Virus record (IMG/VR): IMGVR_UViG_3300012930_000012
Location: 1 to 64,000 of that record
DNA length: 64,000 nt
Direction: 5' to 3' (one strand)
Source of the DNA: a virus
Shown: piece after piece, positions 25,021 through 33,525 of the stretch
How the letters are laid out: each line of letters starts with the position of its first letter
Numbering within the stretch: the first letter of the stretch is position 1
The notes under the pieces: generated by a model
The model's input: only the letters and a program-made list of their open reading frames with translations
Told to the model about the DNA's origin: nothing
Database searches by the model: none
Program-made: the position numbers and the translations under genes

Positions 25021-25659
25021 ATGAACAAGTTACGCAACGCCCAGCACGAAGATGAAATGCTTATGCCCGACCCGGAGGTGGAAGCCGCCCCGGTGCCCGA
25101 TGCCGCGGACCTAAAGCAAGTGGCTGATGTGGCCAAACGCTACGTCGAGCTTGAAACGGACATTGCCACGCTGGAGGAACAGCTTGCCGCAAAGAAGGCC
25201 GCGCTAAAGGCAGTTCGAGAAGCCGAACTGCCTTTAGCGATGACTACCGTGGGGTTGGAATCCTTTCAGCTGGTGGGTGGGGGCAAAATAGAGCTTAAGA
25301 AGCTTACGGCCGCCAGCATTACCGACGCCAATAAGGACGCCGCCCACAAGGCGCTTGAAAAAGCCGGCTACGGCTCCATCATCAAGCACGAGATCAAAAT
25401 ACTATTCGGCCGCGGTGAGGAAGCCTGGGCCGCCAAGTTCTTGCGTGACATGGCCCAGCGTAAAAAGCCGATACCATTCACCCGCAAGGACTTCGTCGAG
25501 TACCAGACGCTGCAAAAGCAAGCGCGTGAGATGGTGGAGCAAGCTCGCGCCCAAGGGCTCGAGCCGTCGGAAGCCATCCCCAATGACCTCCACCGTTTGC
25601 TGGGTATTTACGAGATGCGCTACGCCGACTTAAAGCTCCCCAAGGAGCAAAAGCCATGA
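25021..25659 (+). CDS. Conserved coiled-coil protein upstream of SSB-like gene
   Basis: A 212-residue protein with a coiled coil at ~40-75 (VELETDIATLEEQLAAKKAA) followed by a small alpha/beta domain (AMTTVGLESFQLVGGGKIEL; GYGSIIKHEIKILFGRGEE). I have seen this layout in replication clusters of other phages without a known function. The DNA contains an unusually long perfect hairpin, 16-bp arms at 25202-25217 and 25224-25239, in the AALKAVREAELPLAM region. Confidence 0.6.
   Translation: MNKLRNAQHEDEMLMPDPEVEAAPVPDAADLKQVADVAKRYVELETDIATLEEQLAAKKAALKAVREAELPLAMTTVGLESFQLVGGGKIELKKLTAASITDANKDAAHKALEKAGYGSIIKHEIKILFGRGEEAWAAKFLRDMAQRKKPIPFTRKDFVEYQTLQKQAREMVEQARAQGLEPSEAIPNDLHRLLGIYEMRYADLKLPKEQKP
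25202..25239. repeat. In-gene perfect hairpin, 16-bp arms
   Basis: CGCTAAAGGCAGTTCG and its exact complement around loop AGAAGC, inside the 212-residue coiled-coil gene. The longest uninterrupted stem seen in the window. Confidence 0.85.
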
Positions 25660-25949
25660 AGACGGAAGTGTGCGACCACGATTGCTTTGCTGAGGCGGCC
25701 ACAGAATCACAGGCCATGCCAGGCCGGGTGGGCTGGTTCATCTACGTGGCCAACGATGACGACTCTCACACCCATTTCCGCGGCAACACGGCGTTCGCCG
25801 GCAGGGCGCTGGCGGAGCTAGCCCAGAAGGTTATTGCCGGGCACGAGAACACCGGCTGTGTGCAATGTGACACCACGGCCTTGGCTCTTGCGAATGCTTT
25901 GAAGGTTTACCAGGCCACCATGGCATACGCCCGGGGACCAAAATGCTAA
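25656..25949 (+). CDS. Hypothetical protein (97 aa)
   Basis: Starts MKTEVCDHDCFAEAATESQA; four cysteines (CDHDC near the start, CVQC near residue 68) could bind a metal. Overlaps its neighbours. Encoded just before the predicted base-modification enzyme, but no link can be shown. Confidence 0.5.
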   Translation: MKTEVCDHDCFAEAATESQAMPGRVGWFIYVANDDDSHTHFRGNTAFAGRALAELAQKVIAGHENTGCVQCDTTALALANALKVYQATMAYARGPKC

Positions 25950-26833
25950 CCCCCTTGGGCGCCCTTGTGCATTGGGTGAGAGAACGCGAATTGATTCGCG
26001 TTCAGAAAGACCGCGGTGAACCTTTCCCGTGGACCGACGATAAGATCCTTCGCACCTATCGCTTTTGCAACGTGCGCCGCGAGGATGACCGGGTCACCGT
26101 ATGGATCGCGAAGAACATTCGCGAGCCATACGCGGACCACCATCACCTCTGGTTCATGCTGTGCACGGCCAGAATGATAAACTGGCCGCACACGTTGGGC
26201 CTCCTTATAGGAGACCCAACACGCCCCCCAGAAGAGCGCATCTACCCCAACGCCTGGCCGGACTCAGCGTCCTTCTCACCCTCCGCCATGGCCGATGGGC
26301 TCGAGGACGTAGCGTCCATGGGCAAGGCGTTCACGGGCGCCTACATCATCCCATCGCCCGGCAAGGGGGAAAAGAAGCCACGCTGGATGGCCCAATGGGT
26401 GCTGGGTAACCTGTGGAAGGCCCGCGCCAGGTTTGAAACCCACTTTTCCCGCAATCCGTCGCTGCGGAGCACGCACAACCTTTTGACGACATTTGATTGC
26501 TGGGGCAACTTCTTAGCCTACCAGGCCATCATCGACATGCGCCACACGAGCTTGCTCTCAGAGGTCCCTGATCGGAACACCTGGTGCGCGGCCGGGCCAG
26601 GGACGATAAGAGGTCTGAATCGCCTTGCGGGCAGACCTCTTATCGCCCCCCTGACCCAGGAGCGAGCGCTCCTTGAAATTCAGTCACTCCAGCCCGTGGT
26701 GTGTCGGGAAACTGGCATGGACTTTGAACTGTACGAAATAACCGGCATCCTCTGTGAGACCGACAAATACCTCCGGGTAATGAACGGTGAGGGGGAGCCG
26801 CGGGCACGCTACGTGCCGGGGAGGGGGGCGTGA
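25943..26833 (+). CDS. Alpha-glutamyl/putrescinyl-thymine pyrophosphorylase-like DNA modification enzyme
   Basis: The 296-residue protein has a distinctive motif set: WVRERELIRVQ at 11-21, PWTDDKIL, FCNVRREDDRVTVWI at 41-55, AGPGTIRGLNRLAGRP near 218-232, and LCETDKYLRVMNGEGEPRARY near the end. From memory these match the DNA-glycosylase-fold family that Iyer, Aravind and colleagues predicted to make hypermodified thymines (aGPT-PPlase, clade 3). Such enzymes would replace an activated group on 5-hydroxymethyl-dU in DNA by an amine-bearing adduct. No 5-hmdU DNA kinase was seen in this window. Two perfect hairpins lie within the gene (25982-26003; 26604-26645). Confidence 0.65.
   Translation: MLTPLGALVHWVRERELIRVQKDRGEPFPWTDDKILRTYRFCNVRREDDRVTVWIAKNIREPYADHHHLWFMLCTARMINWPHTLGLLIGDPTRPPEERIYPNAWPDSASFSPSAMADGLEDVASMGKAFTGAYIIPSPGKGEKKPRWMAQWVLGNLWKARARFETHFSRNPSLRSTHNLLTTFDCWGNFLAYQAIIDMRHTSLLSEVPDRNTWCAAGPGTIRGLNRLAGRPLIAPLTQERALLEIQSLQPVVCRETGMDFELYEITGILCETDKYLRVMNGEGEPRARYVPGRGA
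26595..26656. repeat. In-gene long hairpin, 14-bp perfect core
   Basis: Core arms CGATAAGAGGTCTG (26604-26617) and CAGACCTCTTATCG (26632-26645), 14-base loop; beyond one mismatch the arms continue as GG/CC, with further partial pairing (CAGG/CCTG). Lies in the predicted base-modification enzyme gene. Confidence 0.8.
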
Positions 26834-27183
26834 CCGAATTCCTTCAGATGAGCGATGTGCCCGGTGTCAAAGGCGGGAGAATTAAGGGTGCTTGGGCCGT
26901 CTCCGTGACGGATTGCATGAATAAACTAAGGCGATACCGTTGCGTCACGAGCGCGGGGACAAATGGTGCCATAAACGTGTGGAGAGCTGATGGAGGAAAA
27001 TATCGCTGTACATTCTGCGTCTACCGTGTGGCCAGAAGTGAGCCCATTTACCGCACCAAAAAAGAAGTGAAAGCGTGGCTAAAAATTTGGTTCCCTAGAC
27101 AATACAGAACCTCGCCTGGGGGCACCGGGCACGCCGTTCGCCGGCAGCGGCTACAAACCGCCGGCAATAGGAGAAGACCATGA
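26830..27183 (+). CDS. Hypothetical basic protein (117 aa)
   Basis: GTG start in a GTGA overlap. Basic and Cys-containing (YRCTFCVYRVARSE), with a Arg-rich C-terminus (VRRQRLQTAGNRRRP). Could bind nucleic acid. Lies between the modification enzyme and the SSB-like gene. No family recognised. Confidence 0.45.
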   Translation: MTEFLQMSDVPGVKGGRIKGAWAVSVTDCMNKLRRYRCVTSAGTNGAINVWRADGGKYRCTFCVYRVARSEPIYRTKKEVKAWLKIWFPRQYRTSPGGTGHAVRRQRLQTAGNRRRP

Positions 27184-28031
27184 CTGAAGAAGTGAAGAGT
27201 GGGCAAGAAAATCCGTTACCTCCTACCCCGCAAGCGGGCCAGGAGGTAACCGTTTACGACCCTGGCAGCGATGCCGGGGCGGGCATGGAAAATGTCACCC
27301 GTGATGAATACGCCATACCATTCATCCGCATCCTTGACGCCAAGAGCCCACAAGTATCCCCGCCGGCAGCCGGTGGCATACCGGGCGCCAAGCCGGGGTC
27401 CATTTTTAACGTCTCGACCAACGAGGTCTACGACGGGGATAAGGGTGTAGAATTTATCCCCGTGCACCGCGACCACCACTTCGTGGAATGGATTCCAAAG
27501 AAGGAGGACGGCTCCGGTGGCGGCTTTGTCGGCATCCGGGCGGTGGACGATCCTTTGGTCACGGAGCTGCGGGCCAAGCACGGCCAGTTCGGTAAGCTCC
27601 CCACGAGCGACGGCCACGAGCTGGCGGAAACCTATTACCTGTACGGCTTGCTGGTGGTGGAGGGCATGGCCACCCCGGTGCTCATTGGTTTTTCCAGCAC
27701 GCAGATAAAAAAGTACCGCAACTTCATCACCCGGGTCATGGGCATCACGTACCAGGGGGAGAAGACGGCCGCCAATCCCAACGGGATCATACGACCTCCT
27801 ATGTGGGCGCACCGCTGGCGCTTTCAAACGGTCTTCGAGAAGAAGGGAACGTTTTCCTGGTACGGCTGGCGCATTGGCTTGGTGGAGGACCCACCGCTCA
27901 AAAGCCGGCTTAAAACCACGGACCCGTTCTACATCCAGGGTCGGGAACTTTACAACACCATCAAAGAAGGGCGCGTCGTGGTGAAACACGACACCGAAAA
28001 GCAGCCCGTGGACGAAGAAATACCGTTCTAA
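27180..28031 (+). CDS. Single-stranded DNA-binding protein-like
   Basis: A 283-residue protein with an extended disordered N-terminus, a beta-rich core (VEFIPVHRDHHFVEWIPKK; WRFQTVFEKKGTFSWYGWRI) and an acidic end PVDEEIPF like the protein-interaction tail of SSBs. Located with primase and helicases. I judge it an SSB of the type found in diverse phages; direct fold evidence is lacking. A 10-bp stem around an inner 5-bp stem lies at 27215-27250. Confidence 0.55.
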   Translation: MTEEVKSGQENPLPPTPQAGQEVTVYDPGSDAGAGMENVTRDEYAIPFIRILDAKSPQVSPPAAGGIPGAKPGSIFNVSTNEVYDGDKGVEFIPVHRDHHFVEWIPKKEDGSGGGFVGIRAVDDPLVTELRAKHGQFGKLPTSDGHELAETYYLYGLLVVEGMATPVLIGFSSTQIKKYRNFITRVMGITYQGEKTAANPNGIIRPPMWAHRWRFQTVFEKKGTFSWYGWRIGLVEDPPLKSRLKTTDPFYIQGRELYNTIKEGRVVVKHDTEKQPVDEEIPF

Positions 28032-28093
28032 GGACGTAACGTAAGGTTGGCGGCGCCGCTCCGCAAAGGGCGGCGTTGCCGCCTGGGGGTTAC

Positions 28094-29623
28094 ATGTCAC
28101 TTGCCGGTGATTTCAAACGCCTGTTCGATGGGCTAGACCGCTCTTACGGCCGCTATGTCGTGCCGACCGGCGCGCGTCCAAACGATAAGGGCAAGCTCCA
28201 CGACCCATCCTGGGCACGCACCGTGCACGGGGAGGTAACGCTTGAGCTTTGGGAACAGCACCTTGAAGGACGCTTTGGGCTAGGGATCGTTCCCATTAGG
28301 GACGATGCCACGTGTGTCTTTGGCGCCATAGACGTTGACATCTATCCGTTGGATCTTATAGACCTTGTAGCCTACGTTAAAAAGATGGAACTCCCCTTGG
28401 TGGTGTGCCGCACCAAATCTGGCGGCGCCCACCTGTACTTGTTTCTCACAGCCCCCGCCTCGGCGGAGCTTGTGAGAAGCAAGCTAATGGAATGGGCCGT
28501 GGTGCTGGGCTACCCCGGCGTTGAAGTATTCCCCAAGCAAACCAGGCTAGCCTCCGAAAAAGATGATGGTTCCTGGATCAATGCACCCTACAACGGTGGC
28601 AAACGATCAACCAGGTACGCGCTTAAACCCGACGGTGCCGCCATGTCGTCGGAGGAGTTTGTCATCGCTGCGCAACGCTCAGCCATAACCCCGCAAAAAC
28701 TGGCCGACTTTGAAATCCCCGCCGATGAAACCTCCGGCGACCTATTCTTAGGCGGCCCCCCTTGCCTCCAGACGCTATCCCGTAAGGGGTTTGGAGATTG
28801 GCAGAACAATGGGCTGTTCAACGTGGCGGTCTACCTCCGTAAGCGATGGGGCGACGGTTGGGAGGACAGGCTCGACGCTTACAATCATAAGTACATGAAC
28901 CCGCCGGTCTCCTCGAAAGATTTAGCCAACATCATCAAGTCGGTTAAGAAAAAAGCGTACTCGTATATGTGCAAGCAAGAGCCCATCTGCGGCGTGTGCA
29001 ACCGCCAGGTTTGCCTCACTCGGGACTTTGGTGTGGGCGGCCTTGGCGACGACCCCGGCGCCGTGCTGGGGGAGCTGTTGAAGCTCGAGACCGACCCGCC
29101 CACCTATATTTGGGACGTGGATGCGGCCCGTATTGAACTTACAGTCGATGACCTCATGGACCAGCGGCGCTTCCACAAGCTGGTGGTACAGCGCCTTAAC
29201 AAGTGGCCCAACATGGTCAAGCCATCTGTGTGGCAAACCATCGTCCGGGATCGGCTGGCCCGGGTTGAGGTGGTTGAAGTGCCCGAAGACGCCACGCGAG
29301 AGGGTCAGTTCTGGGTGCACGTGCAACGGTTTTGCACCTCCAAGGTTCGCGGCCGGAGCATGGATGAGCTATTGCTGGGAAAGCCTTTCACCGAGGATGG
29401 CCGCACCTACTTTTGCTCGACCGACCTCATCCAGTATTTGAACCAGCACCGTTTTAACGGAGTCACCGATAAGGAGGTTTACAAGTGGATGCGTAAACGC
29501 GGGGTGACGCACCACTCAGGCAACCTCAAGGGCAAGTTCGTCAACTACTGGAGCTTGCCGGCATTTCCAGAGCAAACCGTGGACCACGATGTACCGCACG
29601 CGGCCCCGGTGGAGCGTATGTAA
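28094..29623 (+). CDS. Archaeo-eukaryotic-type primase (AEP)
   Basis: Start placed at ATG 28094 (MSLAGDFKRLFDGLDRSYGR). In 509 residues the AEP core is readable: AIDVDIY with D80 and D82 as catalytic acids, RTKSGGAHLYLF at 106-117 and VEVFPKQ. A CKQEPICGVCNRQVC cluster near residue 300 resembles a zinc element of PriCT-type regions. The C-terminal half is helical. It would make primers for the family A polymerase. It ends in a TAATG overlap with the ParB-like gene. Confidence 0.7.
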   Translation: MSLAGDFKRLFDGLDRSYGRYVVPTGARPNDKGKLHDPSWARTVHGEVTLELWEQHLEGRFGLGIVPIRDDATCVFGAIDVDIYPLDLIDLVAYVKKMELPLVVCRTKSGGAHLYLFLTAPASAELVRSKLMEWAVVLGYPGVEVFPKQTRLASEKDDGSWINAPYNGGKRSTRYALKPDGAAMSSEEFVIAAQRSAITPQKLADFEIPADETSGDLFLGGPPCLQTLSRKGFGDWQNNGLFNVAVYLRKRWGDGWEDRLDAYNHKYMNPPVSSKDLANIIKSVKKKAYSYMCKQEPICGVCNRQVCLTRDFGVGGLGDDPGAVLGELLKLETDPPTYIWDVDAARIELTVDDLMDQRRFHKLVVQRLNKWPNMVKPSVWQTIVRDRLARVEVVEVPEDATREGQFWVHVQRFCTSKVRGRSMDELLLGKPFTEDGRTYFCSTDLIQYLNQHRFNGVTDKEVYKWMRKRGVTHHSGNLKGKFVNYWSLPAFPEQTVDHDVPHAAPVERM

Positions 29624-30765
29624 TGGACCTCAAACCCCTAAGCCCAGTAACCATTGACCGCGAGCGAACAAAGCTGGGCAAACGCGGTGAGCTACGCTGG
29701 CTGCACGTAAGACAGCTGGTCGTGGACCCTCGATACCAGCGGGCGGTTGGCCTTAAAGGCACAGACAATATCAAAAAGATCGCGAAGGAATTCTCCTGGA
29801 GCTTCTTTTCCCCGGTCATCGTCTCCCCACGAAAGAGCGGCCAATACGCAATAATAGACGGGCAACACCGCGCCACGGCGGCCGTATCGCGTGGGGATAT
29901 CGAGGAAATCCCGTGCCTGGTGCTGGCGGCAACACCAGAGGAAGAGGCAATGGCCTTCGCCAAGATCAACGGTACCGTAACAAAAGTCTCGCCGCTGGCC
30001 ATCTTCCGCGCCGAGTTTATGGCGGCCAAGCCAGACGTGATGCGCCTAACCGAAATTGTCTTCCGCGCCGATGTTGTAATCTTGGGCTATCCCAAAACCA
30101 AAGACAAGATGCTGGTCGGGGAAACCATGTCTGTTGTGTCAATTAAAGATTGCCTACGCAAGTTTGGGGAAAAGGTTTTGGTGGCGGCCTTGCGGACCAT
30201 TACCAAAACGGGGAATGGGAACCCTGGAATGCTAAAGGAAGAGGTTATATCCGGCACGTGCGACATATTGTCCAATCACCCCCATTGGTGGGTAGATGAA
30301 CCAAAGCTCTTAGCAACCGTGAATGCGGTTGGCATAGTGGAACTCCACAGGCGAGCATCCATAGCCAAAGGTGCCGCCGGAAAAGGCAGCTATCGCGAGC
30401 ACTACGCCTCCGCGTTTCTATCAGCCGTAGCACCGGCCTTTAAACCCACCCAGGTAGCCGTGGGTGTCCATGCCCCCCTGGCTTCGCTACCTACACTACA
30501 AAAACCTGTCAACCACGATCGTGCTCTCATTGAGGCGGCCTTGGCCGCCGGCAAGGTACGACGGTTTGACACCTCAGATTCCAGTGAGTTTTGGGTGCTA
30601 GCGGAATACATGCTCCATCGCACTGGTAAGGAATACAAACTTCTTAAGCGCAAGCCATCGCTGGATGGCCGAATCCTTGATTGGGACAAGTTCTATGAAC
30701 TTGTAAACCGCGAACGTGTCAAGGAAAAGAAACCGCCTATAACCCCCAAGCAAGGAGCAAAATGA
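29623..30765 (+). CDS. ParB/Srx-superfamily protein
   Basis: 380 residues. The N-terminal third has the ParB-like core: LRWLHVRQLVVDPRYQR, SPVIVSPRKSGQYAIIDGQHR and AAVSRGDIEEIPCLVL; IDGQHR is the nucleotide-site signature of this superfamily. The rest is helical, without a known DNA-binding domain. It probably belongs to the phage families of ParB-like proteins of uncertain role rather than to partition proteins, since there is no ParA. Coupled to the primase and to a small gene at 30762. Confidence 0.65.
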   Translation: MDLKPLSPVTIDRERTKLGKRGELRWLHVRQLVVDPRYQRAVGLKGTDNIKKIAKEFSWSFFSPVIVSPRKSGQYAIIDGQHRATAAVSRGDIEEIPCLVLAATPEEEAMAFAKINGTVTKVSPLAIFRAEFMAAKPDVMRLTEIVFRADVVILGYPKTKDKMLVGETMSVVSIKDCLRKFGEKVLVAALRTITKTGNGNPGMLKEEVISGTCDILSNHPHWWVDEPKLLATVNAVGIVELHRRASIAKGAAGKGSYREHYASAFLSAVAPAFKPTQVAVGVHAPLASLPTLQKPVNHDRALIEAALAAGKVRRFDTSDSSEFWVLAEYMLHRTGKEYKLLKRKPSLDGRILDWDKFYELVNRERVKEKKPPITPKQGAK

Positions 30766-30932
30766 TGGACGAGGATGAGCGCTACAGACGCACTCGGGAG
30801 CGGCTAGGCATAGGCAACTTGCCCCCTGACCAAAGAATGAAAGAACGCAATTCAACAAACCAGGCGGCCAACCCAACCAAGGGCAGCAACCAAAGGAGCA
30901 TTCACAATGGGACCCCAGACCAAAGCAGCTGA
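30762..30932 (+). CDS. Small hydrophilic protein (56 aa)
   Basis: Starts MMDEDERYRRTRERLGIGNL by ATGA overlap with the ParB-like gene and overlaps the start of the RNR gene by 26 bases. Asn/Gln/Arg-rich and probably disordered. It could simply be a leader frame for the RNR. Confidence 0.35.
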   Translation: MMDEDERYRRTRERLGIGNLPPDQRMKERNSTNQAANPTKGSNQRSIHNGTPDQSS

Positions 30933-32649
30933 CGACCTCCACGCCATGAAGTACCGTAGCCGGAACGAGGATTTCCGCGAGGCCATGAATCGGGTGGCTT
31001 TTGGCCTCAAGGATTCTGACGCCCACTACCACGAGTTCCGCGAGATATTATTGGAGCAACGCTTCCTTCCCGGGGGGCGGGTCCAGGGGGCGGTGGGGGC
31101 GACTAGGCACACCACGGCATTCAACTGTTATGTCTCCGGTACCATCGTGGATTCTTTTACTGATGGGCCTGGTAGCATTATGGCCCGGGCGCACGAGGCC
31201 GCGGCCACCATGCGGATGGGGGGTGGTATTGGCTATGACTTTTCCACATTACGCCCGCGCGGTGCATTGGTGCGCCGGCTCCAAAGTTCCTCGAGCGGCC
31301 CCATCAACTTCATGCGCATCTTCAATGAAATTTGCTTGTGCACGGCATCCAGCGGCCACCGTCGTGGTGCCCAAATGGGTGTCATGCGGGTGGATCATCC
31401 CGACATAGAGGAGTTCATCCTCGCCAAGCAAAACGCGGACAAGCTCACGGGCTTCAACGTGTCCGTGGCGGTCACCGATGAGTTCATGGAAGCGGCGCTG
31501 GCCGGCAAGGACTTTGATTTGAAGTTCAATGGCGAAGTGCACCGCACGGTGCAAGCGGATTACCTCTGGGAGCGCATCATGCGGTCCACGTGGGACTTTG
31601 CCGAGCCTGGCGTGCTTTTTATCGACCGGGTGAATTCCATGAATAACCTCTACTACGGCGAGGTTATCGCGGCCACTAACCCGTGTGGGGAGCAGCCCTT
31701 GCCGCCGTTTGGGGCGTGCTTGTTGGGATCGTTCAACCTGGTCAAGTACCTCAATAAAAGCGCGTCCGTTGTGCGCACCGACCAGGGTAAGGCTGTTGGT
31801 GTTGACATATTGGGCTATAGCTTTGACTGGGACCAGTTCCACCACGATATCCCTATCGTGGTGAGGGCAATGGATAACGTAACCGATAGGACACGCTACC
31901 CATTAGCGGAGCAGCGTGCGGAGGCTGTGTCAAAGCGGCGCATGGGCTTGGGTGTAACTGGCCTTGCCAACGCGGCGGAGGCCCTGGGGCACCCTTATGG
32001 AAGCCCTGCGTTCCGTGGCTTTGAGGAAGATGTTTTGGGTCACTTGCTGCGTTTGGCCTATATCGCATCCACGGATCTAGCCAAGGAAAAGGGTCCTTTC
32101 CCACTATTCGATGCGGAGCGCTTCCTCGCCGGCAAATTTGCGCAAACGCTGGATTCAGTGGTCAAGCAAGCCATACACGACAAGGGACTCCGCAACAGCC
32201 ATTTGACAAGTATCGCGCCAACCGGGACCATCTCGATGTGCGCGGACAATGTGTCCTCGAGCATTGAGCCGGTGTTCGCCTACCAGACCCAGCGGCCGGT
32301 GAACACCCCGGACGGCCAGCAAGTCATGACCATCGATGACTATGGTGCCAGTATTCTTAGCGTCAAGGGCCGGTTAGCCGCGGAGGTGACGGCGGCCGAG
32401 CATGTGGCGGTGCTTACCACGGCCCAGAAGTATGTTGACTCAGCGGTGAGCAAGACGGTCAACATGGATGGGCGCACCATGCCCTGGGCGGAGTTCAAGG
32501 ATCTGTACAAGCGGGCATGGGAGGGTGGCGCCAAGGGCTGCACCACATTCAACGTGGCTGGTTTGCGCGGTGCCTTGCTCTCCGATGCAACCGAGGGCAC
32601 GGCGGCGTGCGCCATTGACGGGGAAACCGGGCGGAGGGAGTGTGCATGA
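30907..32649 (+). CDS. nrdJ: Class II (B12-dependent) ribonucleotide reductase
   Basis: Reduces ribonucleotides to deoxyribonucleotides in the cytoplasm. The 580-residue length and the motifs NCYVSGTIVDSF, GGGIGYDFSTLRPRG, NPCGEQPLPPFGACLLGSFN and the C-terminal CAIDGETGRRECA (redox-active pair) are those of short adenosylcobalamin-dependent NrdJ enzymes. No NrdB or NrdD is nearby, so the phage relies on host-derived or salvaged B12. AAAGGAG lies before the ATG. Its products feed replication. Confidence 0.85.
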   Translation: MGPQTKAADDLHAMKYRSRNEDFREAMNRVAFGLKDSDAHYHEFREILLEQRFLPGGRVQGAVGATRHTTAFNCYVSGTIVDSFTDGPGSIMARAHEAAATMRMGGGIGYDFSTLRPRGALVRRLQSSSSGPINFMRIFNEICLCTASSGHRRGAQMGVMRVDHPDIEEFILAKQNADKLTGFNVSVAVTDEFMEAALAGKDFDLKFNGEVHRTVQADYLWERIMRSTWDFAEPGVLFIDRVNSMNNLYYGEVIAATNPCGEQPLPPFGACLLGSFNLVKYLNKSASVVRTDQGKAVGVDILGYSFDWDQFHHDIPIVVRAMDNVTDRTRYPLAEQRAEAVSKRRMGLGVTGLANAAEALGHPYGSPAFRGFEEDVLGHLLRLAYIASTDLAKEKGPFPLFDAERFLAGKFAQTLDSVVKQAIHDKGLRNSHLTSIAPTGTISMCADNVSSSIEPVFAYQTQRPVNTPDGQQVMTIDDYGASILSVKGRLAAEVTAAEHVAVLTTAQKYVDSAVSKTVNMDGRTMPWAEFKDLYKRAWEGGAKGCTTFNVAGLRGALLSDATEGTAACAIDGETGRRECA

Positions 32650-33161
32650 GTACGCACGCGCTAAAGCCAAGCATAGCCGTGAAGCCGGTTTGTGTCTTTC
32701 AGGACTGGCTGTTCGCTCTTACAATGCAGCAACAGTCTGTTTTGGTATTGGCGTGTCGTGGGCCTGATGGGGTGGCTAAGTTTCATCCGGTCAAGCCAAT
32801 CGTAGCACGTTACCGCGCAACCGTACTCAAAGCTGCTTATCTTGGCCGGGCGATGCGTGTGGACGAAGGTGATGACACTACCTTCATGACACTGATAGAT
32901 TTTAGCAATGATGAGCACTGGATAGCCATGTGCCAAAGCTTCTTTGACAATGTCGATGAGGCACCCCACCACTACTACATGCACTTGTTACACGGGGCTC
33001 AGATAATTGGTTACAAGCACCCTATGGAAACGTTCCGCCATCGTTGGGGTGAATTTTATGCAAGGTGCTGCCGCGACCTTCACCTGTACCCAGAAAGTGA
33101 AGAACAAATGGATAAACGACTGGGAGACTGGAATCGTAAACACTGGGATGTACTCAAATGA
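32646..33161 (+). CDS. Conserved phage protein with HHYYMHLLHGAQIIGYKHP motif
   Basis: ATG 32646 (ATGA overlap with RNR) is preferred to GTG 32640. The 171-residue protein carries QQSVLVLACRGPDG, a long helical middle, PHHYYMHLLHGAQIIGYKHP and HLYPESEEQMDKRL, features I know from an uncharacterised phage family often encoded near RNR or polymerase. The His-rich helix suggests a metal site. Role unknown. Confidence 0.6.
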   Translation: MSTHALKPSIAVKPVCVFQDWLFALTMQQQSVLVLACRGPDGVAKFHPVKPIVARYRATVLKAAYLGRAMRVDEGDDTTFMTLIDFSNDEHWIAMCQSFFDNVDEAPHHYYMHLLHGAQIIGYKHPMETFRHRWGEFYARCCRDLHLYPESEEQMDKRLGDWNRKHWDVLK

Positions 33162-33355
33162 CATTTTTGACGGTTTACTTGCTGATTGGAACCCTACTGG
33201 GTTTTATGGTCTTGTCAGAACGCGAACACAGAGTCTGGCAGCAGTGGCTCCTCTACCCGGTGCTTTTCGCTCTCCTAGGCGGCTTTTTTCTCTTGTTCCG
33301 CATAATGGCAAACAACGCCCGGGACATAGCCGAAGACCTGGATGCGAAAGAATGA
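33158..33355 (+). CDS. Small membrane protein with two transmembrane helices (65 aa)
   Basis: Residues 2-19 (TFLTVYLLIGTLLGFMVL) and 31-48 (LLYPVLFALLGGFFLLFR) are strong membrane segments; the end is charged. Lies among replication genes. A membrane anchor, holin-like or superinfection-related role is possible; unproven. Confidence 0.55.
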   Translation: MTFLTVYLLIGTLLGFMVLSEREHRVWQQWLLYPVLFALLGGFFLLFRIMANNARDIAEDLDAKE

Positions 33356-33525
33356 CACCGGGCCAACACGCTGACCGCGCTTTAACCTTGGTCAACCAGG
33401 CCAGTGGGTCGTTGGGTTATATGGTCATCAAGCGCAAGCTCCAGCGGTGGCGGCTGGCTGAGGTGGTGCGCAAGCTAGAAAGCGCCTTGGCTGACCTAAA
33501 ACGTGCCACGGGGGAGGATTTGTGA
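33352..33525 (+). CDS. Small helical protein (57 aa)
   Basis: ATG 33352 gives MTPGQHADRALTLVNQASGS with ATGA overlaps on both sides. Amphipathic, basic helices follow (MVIKRKLQRWRLAEVVRKL). Unknown. Confidence 0.5.
   Translation: MTPGQHADRALTLVNQASGSLGYMVIKRKLQRWRLAEVVRKLESALADLKRATGEDL

Noticed and set aside
27216-28100. 294-codon minus-strand frame opposite the SSB-like gene
   Set aside because: Would be the only minus-strand gene inside the early arm, and it is a His/Arg-rich shadow.
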